DNA of 64,000 bases from Chrysophaeum taylorii (lineage: Eukaryota > Sar > Pelagophyceae > Pelagomonadales > Pelagomonadaceae): assembly GCA_029834535.1 (NCBI GenBank), contig JAQMWT010000334.1:1-64000 (forward strand), given 5' to 3'. The notes under the pieces were generated by a model. It ran no database searches. It was not told where the DNA came from and saw nothing but the letters and a program-made list of their open reading frames with translations. Positions 1 through 11,460 of the stretch are shown piece after piece; the first letter of the stretch is position 1; every line of letters starts with the position of its first letter. The translations under genes were made by a program, and so were the position numbers.

Positions 1-3000
1 TGTGCAATCTGGCAAACACATATAAGAGGATGGTAAAAGCCTTGACATGTAGTGGATTAGTTGCATGTGGCAGTGGTTCCAAGGAGGAGCGTTTGAAACA
101 CAGCTGATGGTAAGTACACTCGGACTGAACAGAGTGCGTGCGTTGCTCGTGAGCCTGTTGTGAGTGAAGGCGCAAAAATAACATATTGAGTGTTTCAAGG
201 TCAGTCATAGTAAGCTGAACAGAGCCTGTGCGAGAGTAGGGTGCAAACGTTTTAGGAACATATGGAGGATCGGGGAACACCCGGATCCAATCTTTGGAGA
301 TATCTTTGGATAGCCAAAGTCGTTTAGGAATGGCTTGTATGTCATCCACGATCTTAAAGAAGGGGCGTGGGTGGTGGATAGGCCATGACAGTATGTTGAT
401 TGGTCCAGTAGAATACCTGCGTGCGATGCAGATCCATCTTTCCCTAGATTGGTAGTCGCCACAGAGGTAGGTCGGGAACCTGTCAACAACATCGACACAG
501 TAATCGAGTGTGGCATGGATGAGATTGGCGACATTTATGTGGTCTTGATGACAGTACTTGTGGGGTGGTGTCATCTCAGCCAGTAGTACCAAGGGTTGGA
601 GAAGTTTGATGACAGACAGCATGCTGTCGAACAGAGAGTCGTCGAGCAGGCTGTGTAAGTCTTCGGTCTTATGCTGCTTTAGTAGATTCCTGTTGGTGCA
701 GGGAGGAGTGATCTCAATAATATCGCAATAAAATTTGCGCCTTTCCTCTGGTGAGATTAGGTGAAGGTGGTTGATAAAGGAGGGTAAAGATTCAAATAAT
801 AATACTGTAGGAAAACGGTGGCGTAACATTGCGCACAAGCGTATCATCAGACTCAACTACAACTTTTACATTGATATTTAAGCCTAGGTCATTAGTGGCT
901 TGAGACAGGAACGCTGGGGTTGACAAACCAGAACAGAGCAACATGACAGAGGGTTTGCGGAGATTGGGCTCTTGTGAGAGAAACACTGGGCGAGAAAGTA
1001 TTCATGTTAATGGCGGAGTGTTTTGCTGGAGGAACTTGTTCTGTTTCCGAAGATTAAGAGCCAATTGGCGAAACCACGGGCGATCTGGTAAAACTCTCTT
1101 GAGGAGATAGTTGTAATATGCCAGTAGATCCCTGTTTTCGTGGTATCGCTTGAGCGGAAATGCGAGGGAGCGTAGTTCAGTTGCTTGTCGCGAGCGATGT
1201 TGTAGATGAGACAAGGTAGAGCAGGCAAATTAGCTGCTACGTAGTGTATGGGAATACGCACATCTTTGTCTATGCGGCTCAGCGCTATCAGTGTATGGGA
1301 ATACGCACGTCTTTGTCTATGCGGCTCGTGATAGCGCTGAGCTTTGGCTCAGATCGATCATTGAACACAGTGGCCAAGTTCGTCTGGTTCCACTCGAGCA
1401 TGCTCAAGATGGCGAGATGTCGGTTGTGCACTGGCTGAAGACATAAAGCGAAGTCAATCTTTACATAACCGATTTGTGGGTGATCTGGTAGGGGAACAAC
1501 TATATTACGTGTTAGCATCATATGTGAGGCACGTTGTTGTCCAGTGGCAGTTTGTACAATAATCGGCGCGTATTTGGAATCCAGTGGAATAATATGATTC
1601 GGAATCGCATAATCGTAGCTGGACATTAACGATATGGTAGCACAAGAGTCAAAATATAAAAAGGAACAATGTTGGGGAACACTGTTTACCTTCATATATT
1701 TCGTTAAAAAGGCATTTTCCGAATGCGGGCAAGTAGTGGAGAGACTGGCAGTGAAGAAGTTATCCAGAAATAACAGGTTATTTGGAATGATAATCGGCTG
1801 AACAGGTGGTGATGGTTCATCAGCCTCATCAGCCATGCCGTACTTCGCATCAAATGATGATAGCGAAGTCTTGTCGACATCCCTTGTGGTTTCGGCTTGT
1901 GGTGGTTGATTCATGGCTGATTGGACCTGTGAAGATAGCGAGGACAGTAACGCTGGTGGTAACGCCGAGATGGCGGAAGCAGTAAAGAGGTTAGGCACTA
2001 TTTCAGAGGGGCTACCCTGTGTGTTGGAGGCATTCTTGGTATCTGTAGTAGGAGGTGTTGCCTCTGGCGTGGGAGCAGTGGCAACAGTATGATGTTGTGG
2101 CTCCACGTATTTTAGTTTGGGAGCAGTGGCAACAGTATGATGTGTGGCTCCACGTAGTTTAACGACTTTTCGGTCGAGGATAGATGAACGTCTACATCAT
2201 AAATGATGTCTTCGGCGAACATGAGTTGTTCGTTTAGACGAAGTAAGTCACCATTGTCCTCAGTCGATGTGGTTGATAGAATATCGGCGGATTGCAACAG
2301 AGTCTCAAACAACTTGGTGATGTTCTATTGTAGCTGAGCCGTGATACCATTATCTGTCACATGTTTTGAAAGTTCACTACACTGCTCTTGCAGTGTATTT
2401 ATAGTGTGCTTAGTTCGATCCAATAACTTCATGTTAGATCGAGAAGACCTGTCGAAAGTGCGAGAGTAAATTGGACGGTCATGGGACTGTCCAGCAGTTT
2501 TCTTGGTGACATAAGAATCACCAGAACGATAATACGATAAGTCGCTGCGAGAGAAAGGCTGGCGTGCATCGTTAGAGTTACGCAAGCGTCTAGCGTTAAA
2601 TGCGGGCTTATTTAATGTTCCAGGTTGAGAAGAAGTAATGGAAGCGAGTGTGCTTGCAGTTTGAGTTAGACTTTTGTCTGATAGGTCCAGCGTGTTTGTT
2701 AGTAGTAATTTCGGCTTTGGTTGTGGTGTCAATCCTTCAACATAAGGTTGCCAAGAAACTTGGCGTTCTAAGCGTCTTTTGTTCGACCCATTTGATACCA
2801 CATTATATAAGTCTAATGCGTATTCTAAGATATAGCTAGGGTTGGTAGGGTGACACAATCGTTCAGCGTCTGGCACAGGCCGAGATGAAGATCGAGTTTC
2901 ATACATATAACACCAATCTACCCAACCACGATCGTATCGATTGTTGCTGGTATTATCGGCATAATGCCGATGTATCTCTTCATAAATTTTTCTACAAAGA

Positions 3001-4100
3001 GCACCAAAGTCAAATTGAAGGTCAGTCTCTTCCTGGTTAAGTTGGTAAGAGATTTGCCTAAATGCTAGGACAGCTTCAATAAAGACATGGACATGCCAGT
3101 TAGGATTATAAACAACAGAGTTAAACTGCTGTTTCAGGTAGGACACATCAGTAGTCGTAACAGACTCGTAGTGACTAAAGGCAATGAGCATAATGGCTCG
3201 AGCCTTGTTGGGTAAATAACTTTTGTTATACACCTCATTGATGGCGGGCCAGGCCGCAAGTGCTGGTTTTCCAACACTTTCAAGATTGAAGTAAGTATGC
3301 AAGAATGTAGCATACGTGTTCTGATATGTGTGCCAGTCAGGAGCAGTTAACGAAAACATGGTAACAGGGGCACGAACACGGGTGTCAAAAGCTAATGCTT
3401 TCGGGTGCGCGCGATTTAAGATTCGTTCCTCTTCTAAGAAACGAACATGGATTTCAGGGCGTAATGCCATGACTTCATTGTCGTAACAGACAGTAGCTAG
3501 CTGAGCTACTTCTGCGTCAGGTAAGTTGGGGAAAGCTTCATTGGTGAAGTGCCATTCCTGATACTCAGGGGGCAATTCATCAACAGCTAAACGGAGATCA
3601 GCAGCCCTATCGGTCTTCCATTCCAGGAAAACGCGATCGAGAATTTGATACCGGAGGATCTCGTAGTCCTTGCATGACCGAGTGTGTGCTTCGTACGAGT
3701 CGTACTCGAGGAAGGCACCGGCATGACTGGACCGTAATAATTGCTTGATATGTTTAATTTGCAAGGACACCTTGCGGGTTTGAAGCTGAAATCGATTTCC
3801 TTCGTTGAGAAACTCAACTACAGGAGCTTCGAGCTTCAGTATATCCGCACCTGTGGTCGCCTTGGGTGCGGCTCGTGCTGCGTGTTCTACCATGGCAGTT
3901 GACGGGAAACCAGTGGGTTCAGTCACGCAGTTGACACTGTCTAGACATTCTAAGGGGGTCTGTCTATCGGTGTCTATGTACACTCATGCGTTATCGATGG
4001 AAAGATGTCTATTTGACAACTGTGCAAGCTGTGAGTCCAGAGTAGTGTCGCTAAGCGTAGTCACTCATGGCAGCTGGTTATTTTGGTGCTCTCAAGGAGC
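1..4100 (-). mobile_element. Broken LTR retroelement: gag, protease and pol-derived part
   Basis: Fossil LTR retrotransposon read on the minus strand. A gag-like open frame (2325-3983) has a long helical N-terminal half and a basic, Ser/Arg-rich tail. Downstream (about 1288-2106) is a region with an aspartic-protease-like signature of the retropepsin type (hydrophobic residues, then Asp-Ser-Cys-Ala-Thr). Further downstream (1-1290) lies protein-like sequence that I take as pol-derived and that runs off the left edge of the window. The stretch is clearly AT-richer than the host genes to the right. No LTR pair can be seen within the window. The element is broken, with several interruptions. Family placement (Ty3/Gypsy or BEL-like) is uncertain; age looks moderate because the gag-like frame is still long. 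Confidence 0.6.
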
Positions 4101-4792
4101 TTGGTAGGTGCATTGCCATGGAATGTACGAGTGGACGTACCCAAAATATTCCATAACATGTGTGCAAGAGTACAGGTTAGCCAACTTACACACACATCAA
4201 CATTAACATGACAATACGATACTATGAACAGGTGCACACAAGGTTGCACGATCACGTGTGCAAAATATGCTATATACAGCCCAATGGTAATGGCGTTATA
4301 TTAACAAGCGTGTTTGCGTGGCGAGGCTGGACCGGCGCGGTAACAGTCCAAAACCCATAGGTTACGTGAACGTTTTAACACATGGCTTCTCAAGGACCCG
4401 CCTGGGCCCATAACCTGCAGAGCATTTAGCATGCAGTGGTAAGTCACCTGGGAAACCATCCCGTCTCATCATGAACGTCTGGAAGTATTTAATTCGGGGA
4501 ATGAAAGGTATGTTCCCTATATCCTCAGAACACGACAGGCGGCATCTAGAACTACACGAGAAAGGTTAAGTGTATAGTGCTACATACCTCGGGACGCGCT
4601 AGACCATGATGATGAGCTTGAGCACAAATCAGAGGACTAATTGACTATGTATAAAGGAAGAAGAAGGGTAAGGAAGAGATCACGTTCTCAACGGACGGAT
4701 AAGGGTAAGAGGCAGCAGATTTCTCTGCACCTTTGCCCAGTGCTGGTCCTGAGACATATCTGATCATCTTTTTTGATCCATTTTCTCATTTC
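4101..4792. other. Intergenic or element-flanking DNA, no gene seen
   Basis: AT-rich, with no convincing coding stretch. It would be the 5' leader or LTR side of the minus-strand retroelement, but I cannot find a matching LTR elsewhere in the window, so this is only a positional suggestion. Confidence 0.3.
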
Positions 4793-4862
4793 TTTAAATG
4801 TCGACTGCTAAGAGGGGGGTGTGTGTGGGGAGCCTGAAGGATGTGGGTGGGTTTGTGGGGTA
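4793..4862 (-). mobile_element. 3' end scrap of the GACA-tailed LINE
   Basis: These 70 bases are almost identical to 8568-8640, the 3' untranslated end of the LINE at 8.5-11.1 kb, in the same orientation. Only the 3' tip is present, as expected of a heavily 5'-truncated LINE insertion. It sits directly beside the integrase fossil. No target-site duplication could be recognised. Confidence 0.65.
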
Positions 4863-4889
4863 TTCATTTCCTGATTCTTGACGTACTAC

Positions 4890-6475
4890 ACCATTAGACC
4901 GCTGAGTCAATCCTCGAGTCTTTTGTCGCGAATATATTACTCAAAGCTTATCTGCCTCAGAGGATTCGTACCGACAATGGGAAAGAGTTCGTCAACAAGT
5001 TGATGGAAGAGTTTTGTCATCTATTCAATGTTCGGTATAGTACCACGATTCCGTATCATGCTCAGGCTAATCCTGCGGAAAGGGTCAACCGCTTGATCAA
5101 GGCTTTCCTCCGTGCGTGCCTTCAAAGCCGCAAGATCACGGAATGGCCCGAATTCGCGGAGTACATTGCTTTTGCTACAATCGTAAGTTTATTCCGGGAA
5201 CTCAGATCTCACCTTTCATGCTTCGTCTTAACCGGCAGCCTTTATTGCCAACCGATTATACGATCCTTACCCTGATCGCCGGCCGCATGGTTGCGATGGA
5301 GGACGGTGCCTCATGAATCCTGAGCCTTGCGAGGGCATCCGCCCTCCCGGCGTAGGTTGGCACCTTTTCGCCTCCCGGGCGGGCCGGTTGGCAGCCGGAA
5401 CGTTCGCAGTGGGACGGGGTATGGCCGGGGGGCGCAGACGGAAGGTTATCGACGAGTTGGTTGTCAGTCACATCGCGGTCTCCTCGTCGCATGGCGACAA
5501 GCTTGATGATCACTCTCCGCCGACCCACCTTTCGGCGCCCCTCGTCTACAGGCCCGTGATTCCGGACTGGCTCCTGTCGGTCCGGCCTGGCTCCCATGCT
5601 CGGGAGAGGTCTGAAGTTAGTTAGTTAGTTATACGATCATGGATCTTGATGTCCGCCGCCTGCCGAAAACTCGCTCCGATGTTGTGGCAGAGACTCGCGA
5701 GAGGCTGAAGTTCTATACCGCGACGGTGAACGAAGCTCGCGAGAAGGCTCTTCGTAAACAACGTCTCGCTTATTATGCGGACCATGTCGATGTGGAGAGT
5801 ATGAAGAAGGTTCACATGTTCTGCTCTACATCCCTTTTCTTCAGAACAAGCTTCGACCGGAATGGCGCGGTCCATTCGTTATTTTGGAGCGCATGTCTCC
5901 GGCCACTTACAGGATTGAGTCTCTTGATTCTCCTCCTGAACGCCGTTGTGTTCATGTTAGTCAGATCACCCCTGTGATGGTTTCTCCAGTGGTCGATCGA
6001 GCTGTGCCCAAGCCCAAGGAGACCATTTGGGATGATCACAAGCATGGTAAGTTCGTTGTCTTTCGGATCCCAGATAACAAACGGTCCGATTGGCGAAAGA
6101 AGATTTACGTCGCTGAAGTTTATGAACCTTATGATTTTGTGAATGATCGAGTCGCTCTGCATTTTTATGCTGATCTTGGTCCCCATGACAAGGTTTCTTA
6201 TTACAAGCCTACCTCACATCTCTCTACTCGCAAGCTTAAGCCGGAATATAAGGACGTGGACGGTCGCAGTTTCACCGACAAGACCAAGGTCAACAACAGT
6301 ACCACTCCATGTGTCACCGACTTCGCCCCGCATGAGATCGATGTGTTGATTCCTAAGTTCACTTTGCGTAGTGGACGCGTTCCTGAACCTGTCGTTGAAC
6401 GTGTCTACAAGAAGATTCGTTCCCGAGACGCTCACTCAGCCAAGGCTCGTGCTTCTCGCCAGACTCGCTGAGGGC
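4890..6475 (+). mobile_element. Broken Ty3/Gypsy-like integrase region
   Basis: Fossil of the integrase end of an LTR retrotransposon on the plus strand. The catalytic core is recognisable around 4950-5200 (Asp-Asn-Gly context, then Pro-Tyr-His-x-Gln-x-Asn-Pro and Glu-Arg-x-Asn-Arg). A C-terminal integrase tail, rich in charged residues, extends to 6471. The element is broken and incomplete: no gag or RT precedes it on this strand. It is interrupted by a 363-bp insertion at 5266-5628 (see separate entry). It cannot be the missing half of the 1-4100 element without a rearrangement, because the strands differ. Confidence 0.65.
5256..5638 (+). mobile_element. Short retroposon (SINE-like) with 10-bp target repeats
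   Basis: The 10-mer TTATACGATC occurs at 5256-5265 and again at 5629-5638, and the 363 bp between them end in a short (TTAG)n run. A direct repeat at both ends plus a simple-repeat 3' tail is the mark of target-primed insertion of a SINE or of a very short LINE copy. The insert is GC-richer than its host element. I see no clear RNA polymerase III A or B box, so a truncated LINE 3' end is an equal alternative. It must be younger than the integrase fossil that it interrupts. Confidence 0.6.
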
Positions 6476-6901
6476 AGCTCGTATTCTCACCAGGGGAGTC
6501 CTGTGGCGGCAACTCCTGACCGCTAAGGCTTACCCTCTCTTTCTCGAGGCTTAATACCCGTTCAACGGGACGCCTTTCCCTACCTTCCTAGTGACATCAT
6601 ACCTCTCTTTTGTGAGAAGCATTCAAAAGTGCCATTCTTGCAGTATTATTGTAGCATTCTTGCTATTATATACCATCTCTCCATCTTGTTGAGAGGCTTG
6701 GTGAGCGTGAGCAAGGTGTGTGGCGAGCATACTCGACCCCGAGTCCGTGTTTCCCTCGTTCAGTGAGGTCTAGGACGAGTCGGCGAGTGCCCCCTTTGTC
6801 ACCAATAGGTCGGGAGTGTTTTTTTCTGTGCCGCCATACTCCCTTCCCTGCTCTCTAGAGTTTTTACTCCTAAACCCTTAGCCTCGTGTGGTGAAAAAAA
6901 A
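6476..6901. other. Element 3' flank and cellulase upstream region
   Basis: No coding sequence. It follows the integrase fossil directly and could hold remains of its 3' LTR, although no second copy exists in the window to prove that. The last 100 bases form the upstream region of the cellulase gene and end in an A9 run that supplies the start-codon context. Confidence 0.3.
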
Positions 6902-8224
6902 ATGCTGTTGATTGTTCTGTTGTGGAGCGTGGTGGTGGGGCTCGAGGTGAAGGGACGGCGGCTCGTCGACGAGTCCGGGAATCGCGTGATTCTCCGGGGC
7001 GTGAGTCACTCGGGGACGGAATACGGGTGCGTCCAAAACACGTCGAACGGCGAGCCCAAGCCGATCGTTGAAGGGAACTTTAGCGCCGAGGCCGTCGCGA
7101 GCTGGGGGAACAACGTGGTTCGAATCCCTCTGAACGAGGACTGCTGGCTGGGGATCAACGGTCCGAATTATTCGGGGGAGGAATACCGTGCCGCGATCTC
7201 GGGATTGGTCGACGAGGTCCTCGCCGAAGGTCTGTACGCTATCCTGGACATGCACTGGACGGCCTCGGGGTCGGAATTGGCGACGGGGCAGCAGCCGCTC
7301 GCGAACGCGGACCACACGCCGAGCGCGTGGTCGTCGATTGCGGCAATATTCAAAAACAGGAGCAACAACGTCATTTTCGAGTTGTTCAACGAGCCGTACC
7401 CGGGCAGCGACGACGTCGACGCGGCTCAGTGGGCGTGCTGGCTGAACGCCTCCTGCAACGCCGCGAGCGGCATCGATTTTTCGGGCGCTGGCATGGAGAC
7501 TCTTCTAAAGGCGGTGCGGGACGCGGGCGCGACAAACGTCGTGTTGATGGGGGGTCTCGACTGGGCCAACGCGCTCGGCGATTGGCTCGCGTACGCTCCG
7601 AGCGGCGATAATCTCGCTGCCGCCTGGCATAGCTACGACTTTAACGCGTGCAACACCGAGGCGTGTTGGAAGGAGACCATCCTCCCGGTTCTCCAGGAGG
7701 TCCCGCTCGTCGTCACCGAGTGTGGCTTCCACGTATCTTACTCCGAATCGTTGTGGGGTTGGCTCGACGACCACCGCGCGTCCTACTTGGCCTGGACCTG
7801 GAATACGTGGGAGGGCAGCGACGAAGCCCTCATCCTTGACTACGACGGCACCCCCACGGATTCCTGGGGCCTGGCTTGGCAATCCCACCTGGCCGGAGCA
7901 AACCCCACGCTCGAGCCGACGCGGAACGACGACGACGACGACGACGACGGAGCAACCGCCTGCGTCGACGAGTACGGCAAGTGCGGGGGCAGCGGGTACG
8001 ACGGCCCCACGACCTGCTGCGACGCGGACGACACGTGCGTGAAGAGCAACGACTACTATTCCCAGTGCAAGCCCATGGCTGCGGCGCGTCACCGTTGCGT
8101 CACCAAGTACGGCAAATGCGGGGGCGCCGGGTACGGCGGCCCCGATTCCTGCTGTGGCGCGGACGACGCATGCGTGAAGATCAACGACTACTATGCGCAG
8201 TGCAGGCCTTCCATAACGCAATAA
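6902..8224 (+). CDS. Secreted GH5 cellulase with two C-terminal CBM1 modules
   Basis: Predicted endo-beta-1,4-glucanase, secreted, 440 residues, single exon. The first 14 to 18 residues are a hydrophobic signal peptide. The GH5 barrel spans about 18-335: the Asn-Glu-Pro motif with the acid/base Glu is near residue 163, and the nucleophile Glu is in a Val-Thr-Glu-Cys-Gly context near 272. An Asp-only linker (about 341-348, from a GAC repeat) leads to two tandem carbohydrate-binding modules of family CBM1 (about 355-390 and 399-434), each with the Lys-Cys-Gly-Gly-x-Gly-Tyr and Asn-x-Tyr-Tyr-x-Gln-Cys signatures. In both, the first aromatic residue is Tyr rather than Trp, and an extra Cys pair gives a six-cysteine pattern. 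CBM1 is typical of fungi and oomycetes, and finding it next to ochrophyte-like genes is notable. The start is the ATG right after an A-run. Confidence 0.9.
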   Translation: MLLIVLLWSVVVGLEVKGRRLVDESGNRVILRGVSHSGTEYGCVQNTSNGEPKPIVEGNFSAEAVASWGNNVVRIPLNEDCWLGINGPNYSGEEYRAAISGLVDEVLAEGLYAILDMHWTASGSELATGQQPLANADHTPSAWSSIAAIFKNRSNNVIFELFNEPYPGSDDVDAAQWACWLNASCNAASGIDFSGAGMETLLKAVRDAGATNVVLMGGLDWANALGDWLAYAPSGDNLAAAWHSYDFNACNTEACWKETILPVLQEVPLVVTECGFHVSYSESLWGWLDDHRASYLAWTWNTWEGSDEALILDYDGTPTDSWGLAWQSHLAGANPTLEPTRNDDDDDDDGATACVDEYGKCGGSGYDGPTTCCDADDTCVKSNDYYSQCKPMAAARHRCVTKYGKCGGAGYGGPDSCCGADDACVKINDYYAQCRPSITQ

Positions 8225-8490
8225 TAATTGTGGCGAAAACAATGGTCGCGCGTCACGCGGGCGTCCCCGTGATGTGACTTGGGCGACGCTCTCCGAGGAG
8301 TTGTGGGGCACATTAAATTTCTCTGTGTGCGGGCTTAAACCCTGGCCAAGGCGCTCTTCACGGAGGCGATCACCTTCGAACGCGGACTCAAGGACGGCGG
8401 GCAGGGGCTGCTACGGTGCCGCCGTAGAAGACCCGTCGACGACGCGCCGCGAGCACTTGATTATTATTCCAGTCCTAACTACTAATCGAC
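8225..8490. other. Intergenic, no gene seen
   Basis: 3' flank of the cellulase gene up to the LINE tail. I see no coding or structural signal. Confidence 0.4.
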
Positions 8491-8493
8491 AGA

Positions 8494-8526
<33 letters not shown>

Positions 8527-8531
8527 TTAAA

Positions 8532-8567
<36 letters not shown>
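8491..8567. repeat. (TGTC)n / (GACA)n microsatellite
   Basis: Two blocks of TCTG repeats broken by TTTAAATG. On the minus strand this is the GACA tail of the LINE, so it is probably part of the element and not an independent microsatellite. A shorter CTGT run also occurs at the 5' edge of the LINE (about 11052-11065). Confidence 0.85.
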
Positions 8568-8568
<1 letters not shown>

Positions 8569-11050
8569 TTAAATGTCGACTGCTAAGAGGGGGGGGTGTG
8601 TGTGGGGAGCATGAAGGATGTGGGTGGGTTTGTGGGGTATGAGGGATGTGCCTGACGGGCGGAGATAAGTACGCGGGACCTAGTCGGGGTCATCGCCGAG
8701 GCGTGGGGCAGGCGAAGAGAGGACGGGCCCCGCCCGTAGGTCGTACGCATGCTGCCGCCGGACGTATGTGCGACGAAGGGTGACGTCCTGCTGGGATCGG
8801 GCGGCCTGGGCGGGGTTCCCCGAGGCGGCGACATGGGTGAGGGCGGTGAGGGCACAGCGAGCCCGGCCTAATGCGTTGGCGATCCCCCACTCACGGTAGA
8901 TGCGGCGAGTTTGGGCCGCCTTTGCCTCTGTGAAGTTGGCGCAGCCGCTTGTCACCCAGGTTCGCGCAGCGATGCGCTCTGCGCATGTTTGGGCGAGAGC
9001 GTGGCACGCCGCGCTGGCCTCACCGAAGGCACCGAAGACGAGGCCGGCGACGGTGCCGTAGCTACGTAGCCGCTGTTCGACAGGGCCCAAGAAGCCAGGC
9101 GGTGGTGCTGTACCCGGCTGGGGGATGATGGCGTCGATGCCGCGGGCGTGAGCGAGGTATTCGGAGTGGACTTGCGCTGCGCGCCGATCGACAGGCGACG
9201 GGTGGGAGGGATGGAGGGCGTGGGCGGTGTACAACGAACCCCAAGCGAGGGTTTTGATGTCGTAGAGTTGCTCCTTGTTGTCCAGCGTGGTGAGGATGTC
9301 TGGGACGACTTGACGTCGGGCGAGATTGCCTCGGTACCGGCCGTAGAGGCGCGTGCGAATGGTAGGGGCGACGACGTCAGCAAAGATGCCGAAAACCTCG
9401 GACAGGGCTGGGATGCCGGCCTCTTTGACGCTGCCGTGGACGCAGTCGAGCTGGCCGTCATGCCAGGTGGTCCGCGCTCCTCCGCAGTTGACAAGGTTGG
9501 CCTGCGTGAGAAGCACCTTGCCGTGAGCGTCGAGAACGACGTCAGTGCCCAGAATGCGAGTGCCCACGAGGCCCGAACAAGCTGGAGAGGGGTAGCCAAA
9601 GTACTGGGCACACATCTCAGCCCAGCAGCGGTTGGGGATTTGAAGGCCAGAGCTGGGCCACGAGCTGATGAACGTGGTCGAGAAGCGATCCCATGAGGAC
9701 GCCGCTACTCGAAGTGCTTCGGTGATGGGAAGGGTGGCCGCAAGGCGCTGGAGTGCAGTGGCCCGAGCTGTCTCGCGCTGGGAGGTTAGAGCACGCTGGA
9801 GTTGGGGTATGAGCACGGGTGTCGAGATGGTGGGGTCGACGAGGACGCCCATGGACACGAATTCGTGGGAGAGAGGACCGTCGACGAGATGAACGTTGGC
9901 GGGGTCGCCGGAACCAGCGCCGCCGTGAGAAGCCAGCGTGGTACGGAGATCAGCCCGAAGTCCGTTCCACGCAGTCTCGAGTGCCCGCCCCAGGCGGCAA
10001 CCGGATGCGAGGAGGTGGTGCCAACGGTGCAACTCGTTACCTGTGCGAAAAGAAGTGGCACCCAGGACCGAGGCGAGGCGGGGAAGGTAGCCAGGGACCT
10101 CCAAGGCACCCGTAGGATCGCGAAGGTCGACGAGGTGTGGGAGGGCCTGGGCCGCCGTGCCAACAAAGGCGGCGGGGCTGAGGTCGGCGCAGGAGCGAAT
10201 GCCGCCACCCCCACTTCGAGCAGGAAGACGGAGGCGTTGGAGGACGATGCCGTTGGAGTCAAAAACCTGACGCGGATCTGCGCCAAGTGCTGTGGCGACG
10301 AAGCTGAGGGCGGCAACGTCGAAGCGGCGGAGCGCGCTCAAGGCATTGGTGGGGTAGCAGTGTTGCGCGATGTAGTCCATGCGCGGGGCGATGCAGTAGC
10401 GGCCCAACGAGTACATGCAGTGGAGGGAGACGTTCTGGAGCTTGGTGCGAATACGGCTCATGTAGCTCACCTGAGCGTCAACCTCGCGTTGCAAGGTAGC
10501 TTCGACATAGGCATCTCCGGCGTGGCCGGGGGAGCCGATGGGCACACCGTAGATTACGAGGCCGTCGGCGACAACGGGGATACCAGCAAGAGTACGCGTG
10601 CCGTCAGGCGCAACTTGGACGTGGTCGTGAACATCGGGGTGGTCGAGAAGCCCCATGCCAAGTGCCGGACAGAACGCCTCGCACTTGTCGAGGCGGAGCT
10701 CCTCGCCGCTAGCTTGGATGTCGCGGGCGTACTGCAGGAGGGCGTCGACAACCTCACGAGGGGAACCAGAGATGACGCCGTCGTCCATGCCAAATCGGGC
10801 GTAGCCGGCACATGAACGTAAGCGGGTGTCAAGGGCCTGAGCGGCGTCATGCGTTGCCAGACAGTACGCCGGTGGATAGGTGGGGTCGCCTTGCTGGCCG
10901 CCTTCTTGAGAGTCGAAGGGGGCGCGATCGAGGCCGGTGGGGCCGTGGAGGGCCACCCAGGATGCCGGCCGCAATTGCTTGAACATAAAGTGGCCAAAGG
11001 CACGCAGCTTAGCGTTGGCGTGGTTTGCGAGTTTGTCCACGACGGTCCGG
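8491..11050 (-). mobile_element. 5'-truncated LINE with (GACA)n 3' tail, copy 1
   Basis: Non-LTR retrotransposon on the minus strand. One open frame (8680-11040, 786 codons) begins inside the reverse transcriptase. It shows the Gln-Glu-Gly-Gly-Gln-Gln-Gly-Asp-Pro block, a Met-Asp-Asp catalytic box (Phe-Gly-Met-Asp-Asp-Gly instead of Tyr-Ala-Asp-Asp), the Leu-Asp-Lys-Cys block and a thumb. A long Ala/Arg-rich C-terminal region follows, with the Phe-Gly-Ala-Phe-Gly-Glu motif found in this protist LINE group (from memory). Fingers and endonuclease are missing, so the copy is 5'-truncated. On the element's strand, the 3' UTR (8568-8640) is followed by a GACA microsatellite tail (8491-8567). The intact frame points to recent insertion. 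A second, decayed copy lies at 20774-22190 and a 3' scrap at 4793-4862. Confidence 0.85.
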
Positions 11051-11460
11051 CGCTGTCTGTCTGTCCCTCGATTTAGGGTAAGGATCAGATAGGCGCGAGA
11101 GTAAGGATCAGGTAGTCGCGAGAGCCAGACAGTGATCCTCCAAGCCGTCTACGGCGACGTCGCAGACTCTTTCCACGACCCGCGGCGGCTCTTTTAGCCA
11201 GCGCGCCATTCTCACGCCCCGTCGAAACGATGTTGTCGATGCTGACAACGCGCGCATGACCGCGGCCTTTTTTTCCCGGAGACGAGGCGTCGGAGTTCTT
11301 TTCGGCCGACTAGGTTGGGTCGGAAGACGACGCCTCGCTCTCAAGAGTCGAGTTTTGAACTCCCTGACAACCAACGGCATGCTGACTTTGATCGCGAGCT
11401 TAAAGTCTTCGCAACCTCGACCCGTCGCACGGCCACTGCAACGGTACCAGATACATGATC
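11051..11460. other. Intergenic, no gene seen
   Basis: Starts with a short CTGT run abutting the LINE. Several overlapping frames exist on both strands, but none has consistent codon use or recognisable motifs. Confidence 0.35.

Noticed and set aside
7120-7135. RNA polymerase III B-box (GGTTCGAATCC)
   Set aside because: It lies inside the cellulase coding sequence and has no A box at a suitable distance.
8491-8567. CRISPR-like or satellite array
   Set aside because: It is a plain 4-bp microsatellite that forms the LINE tail; no spacers.
9802-10815. 337-codon plus-strand frame opposite the LINE
   Set aside because: Shadow of the RT frame; Val/Glu/Gly/Ala-rich without motifs.
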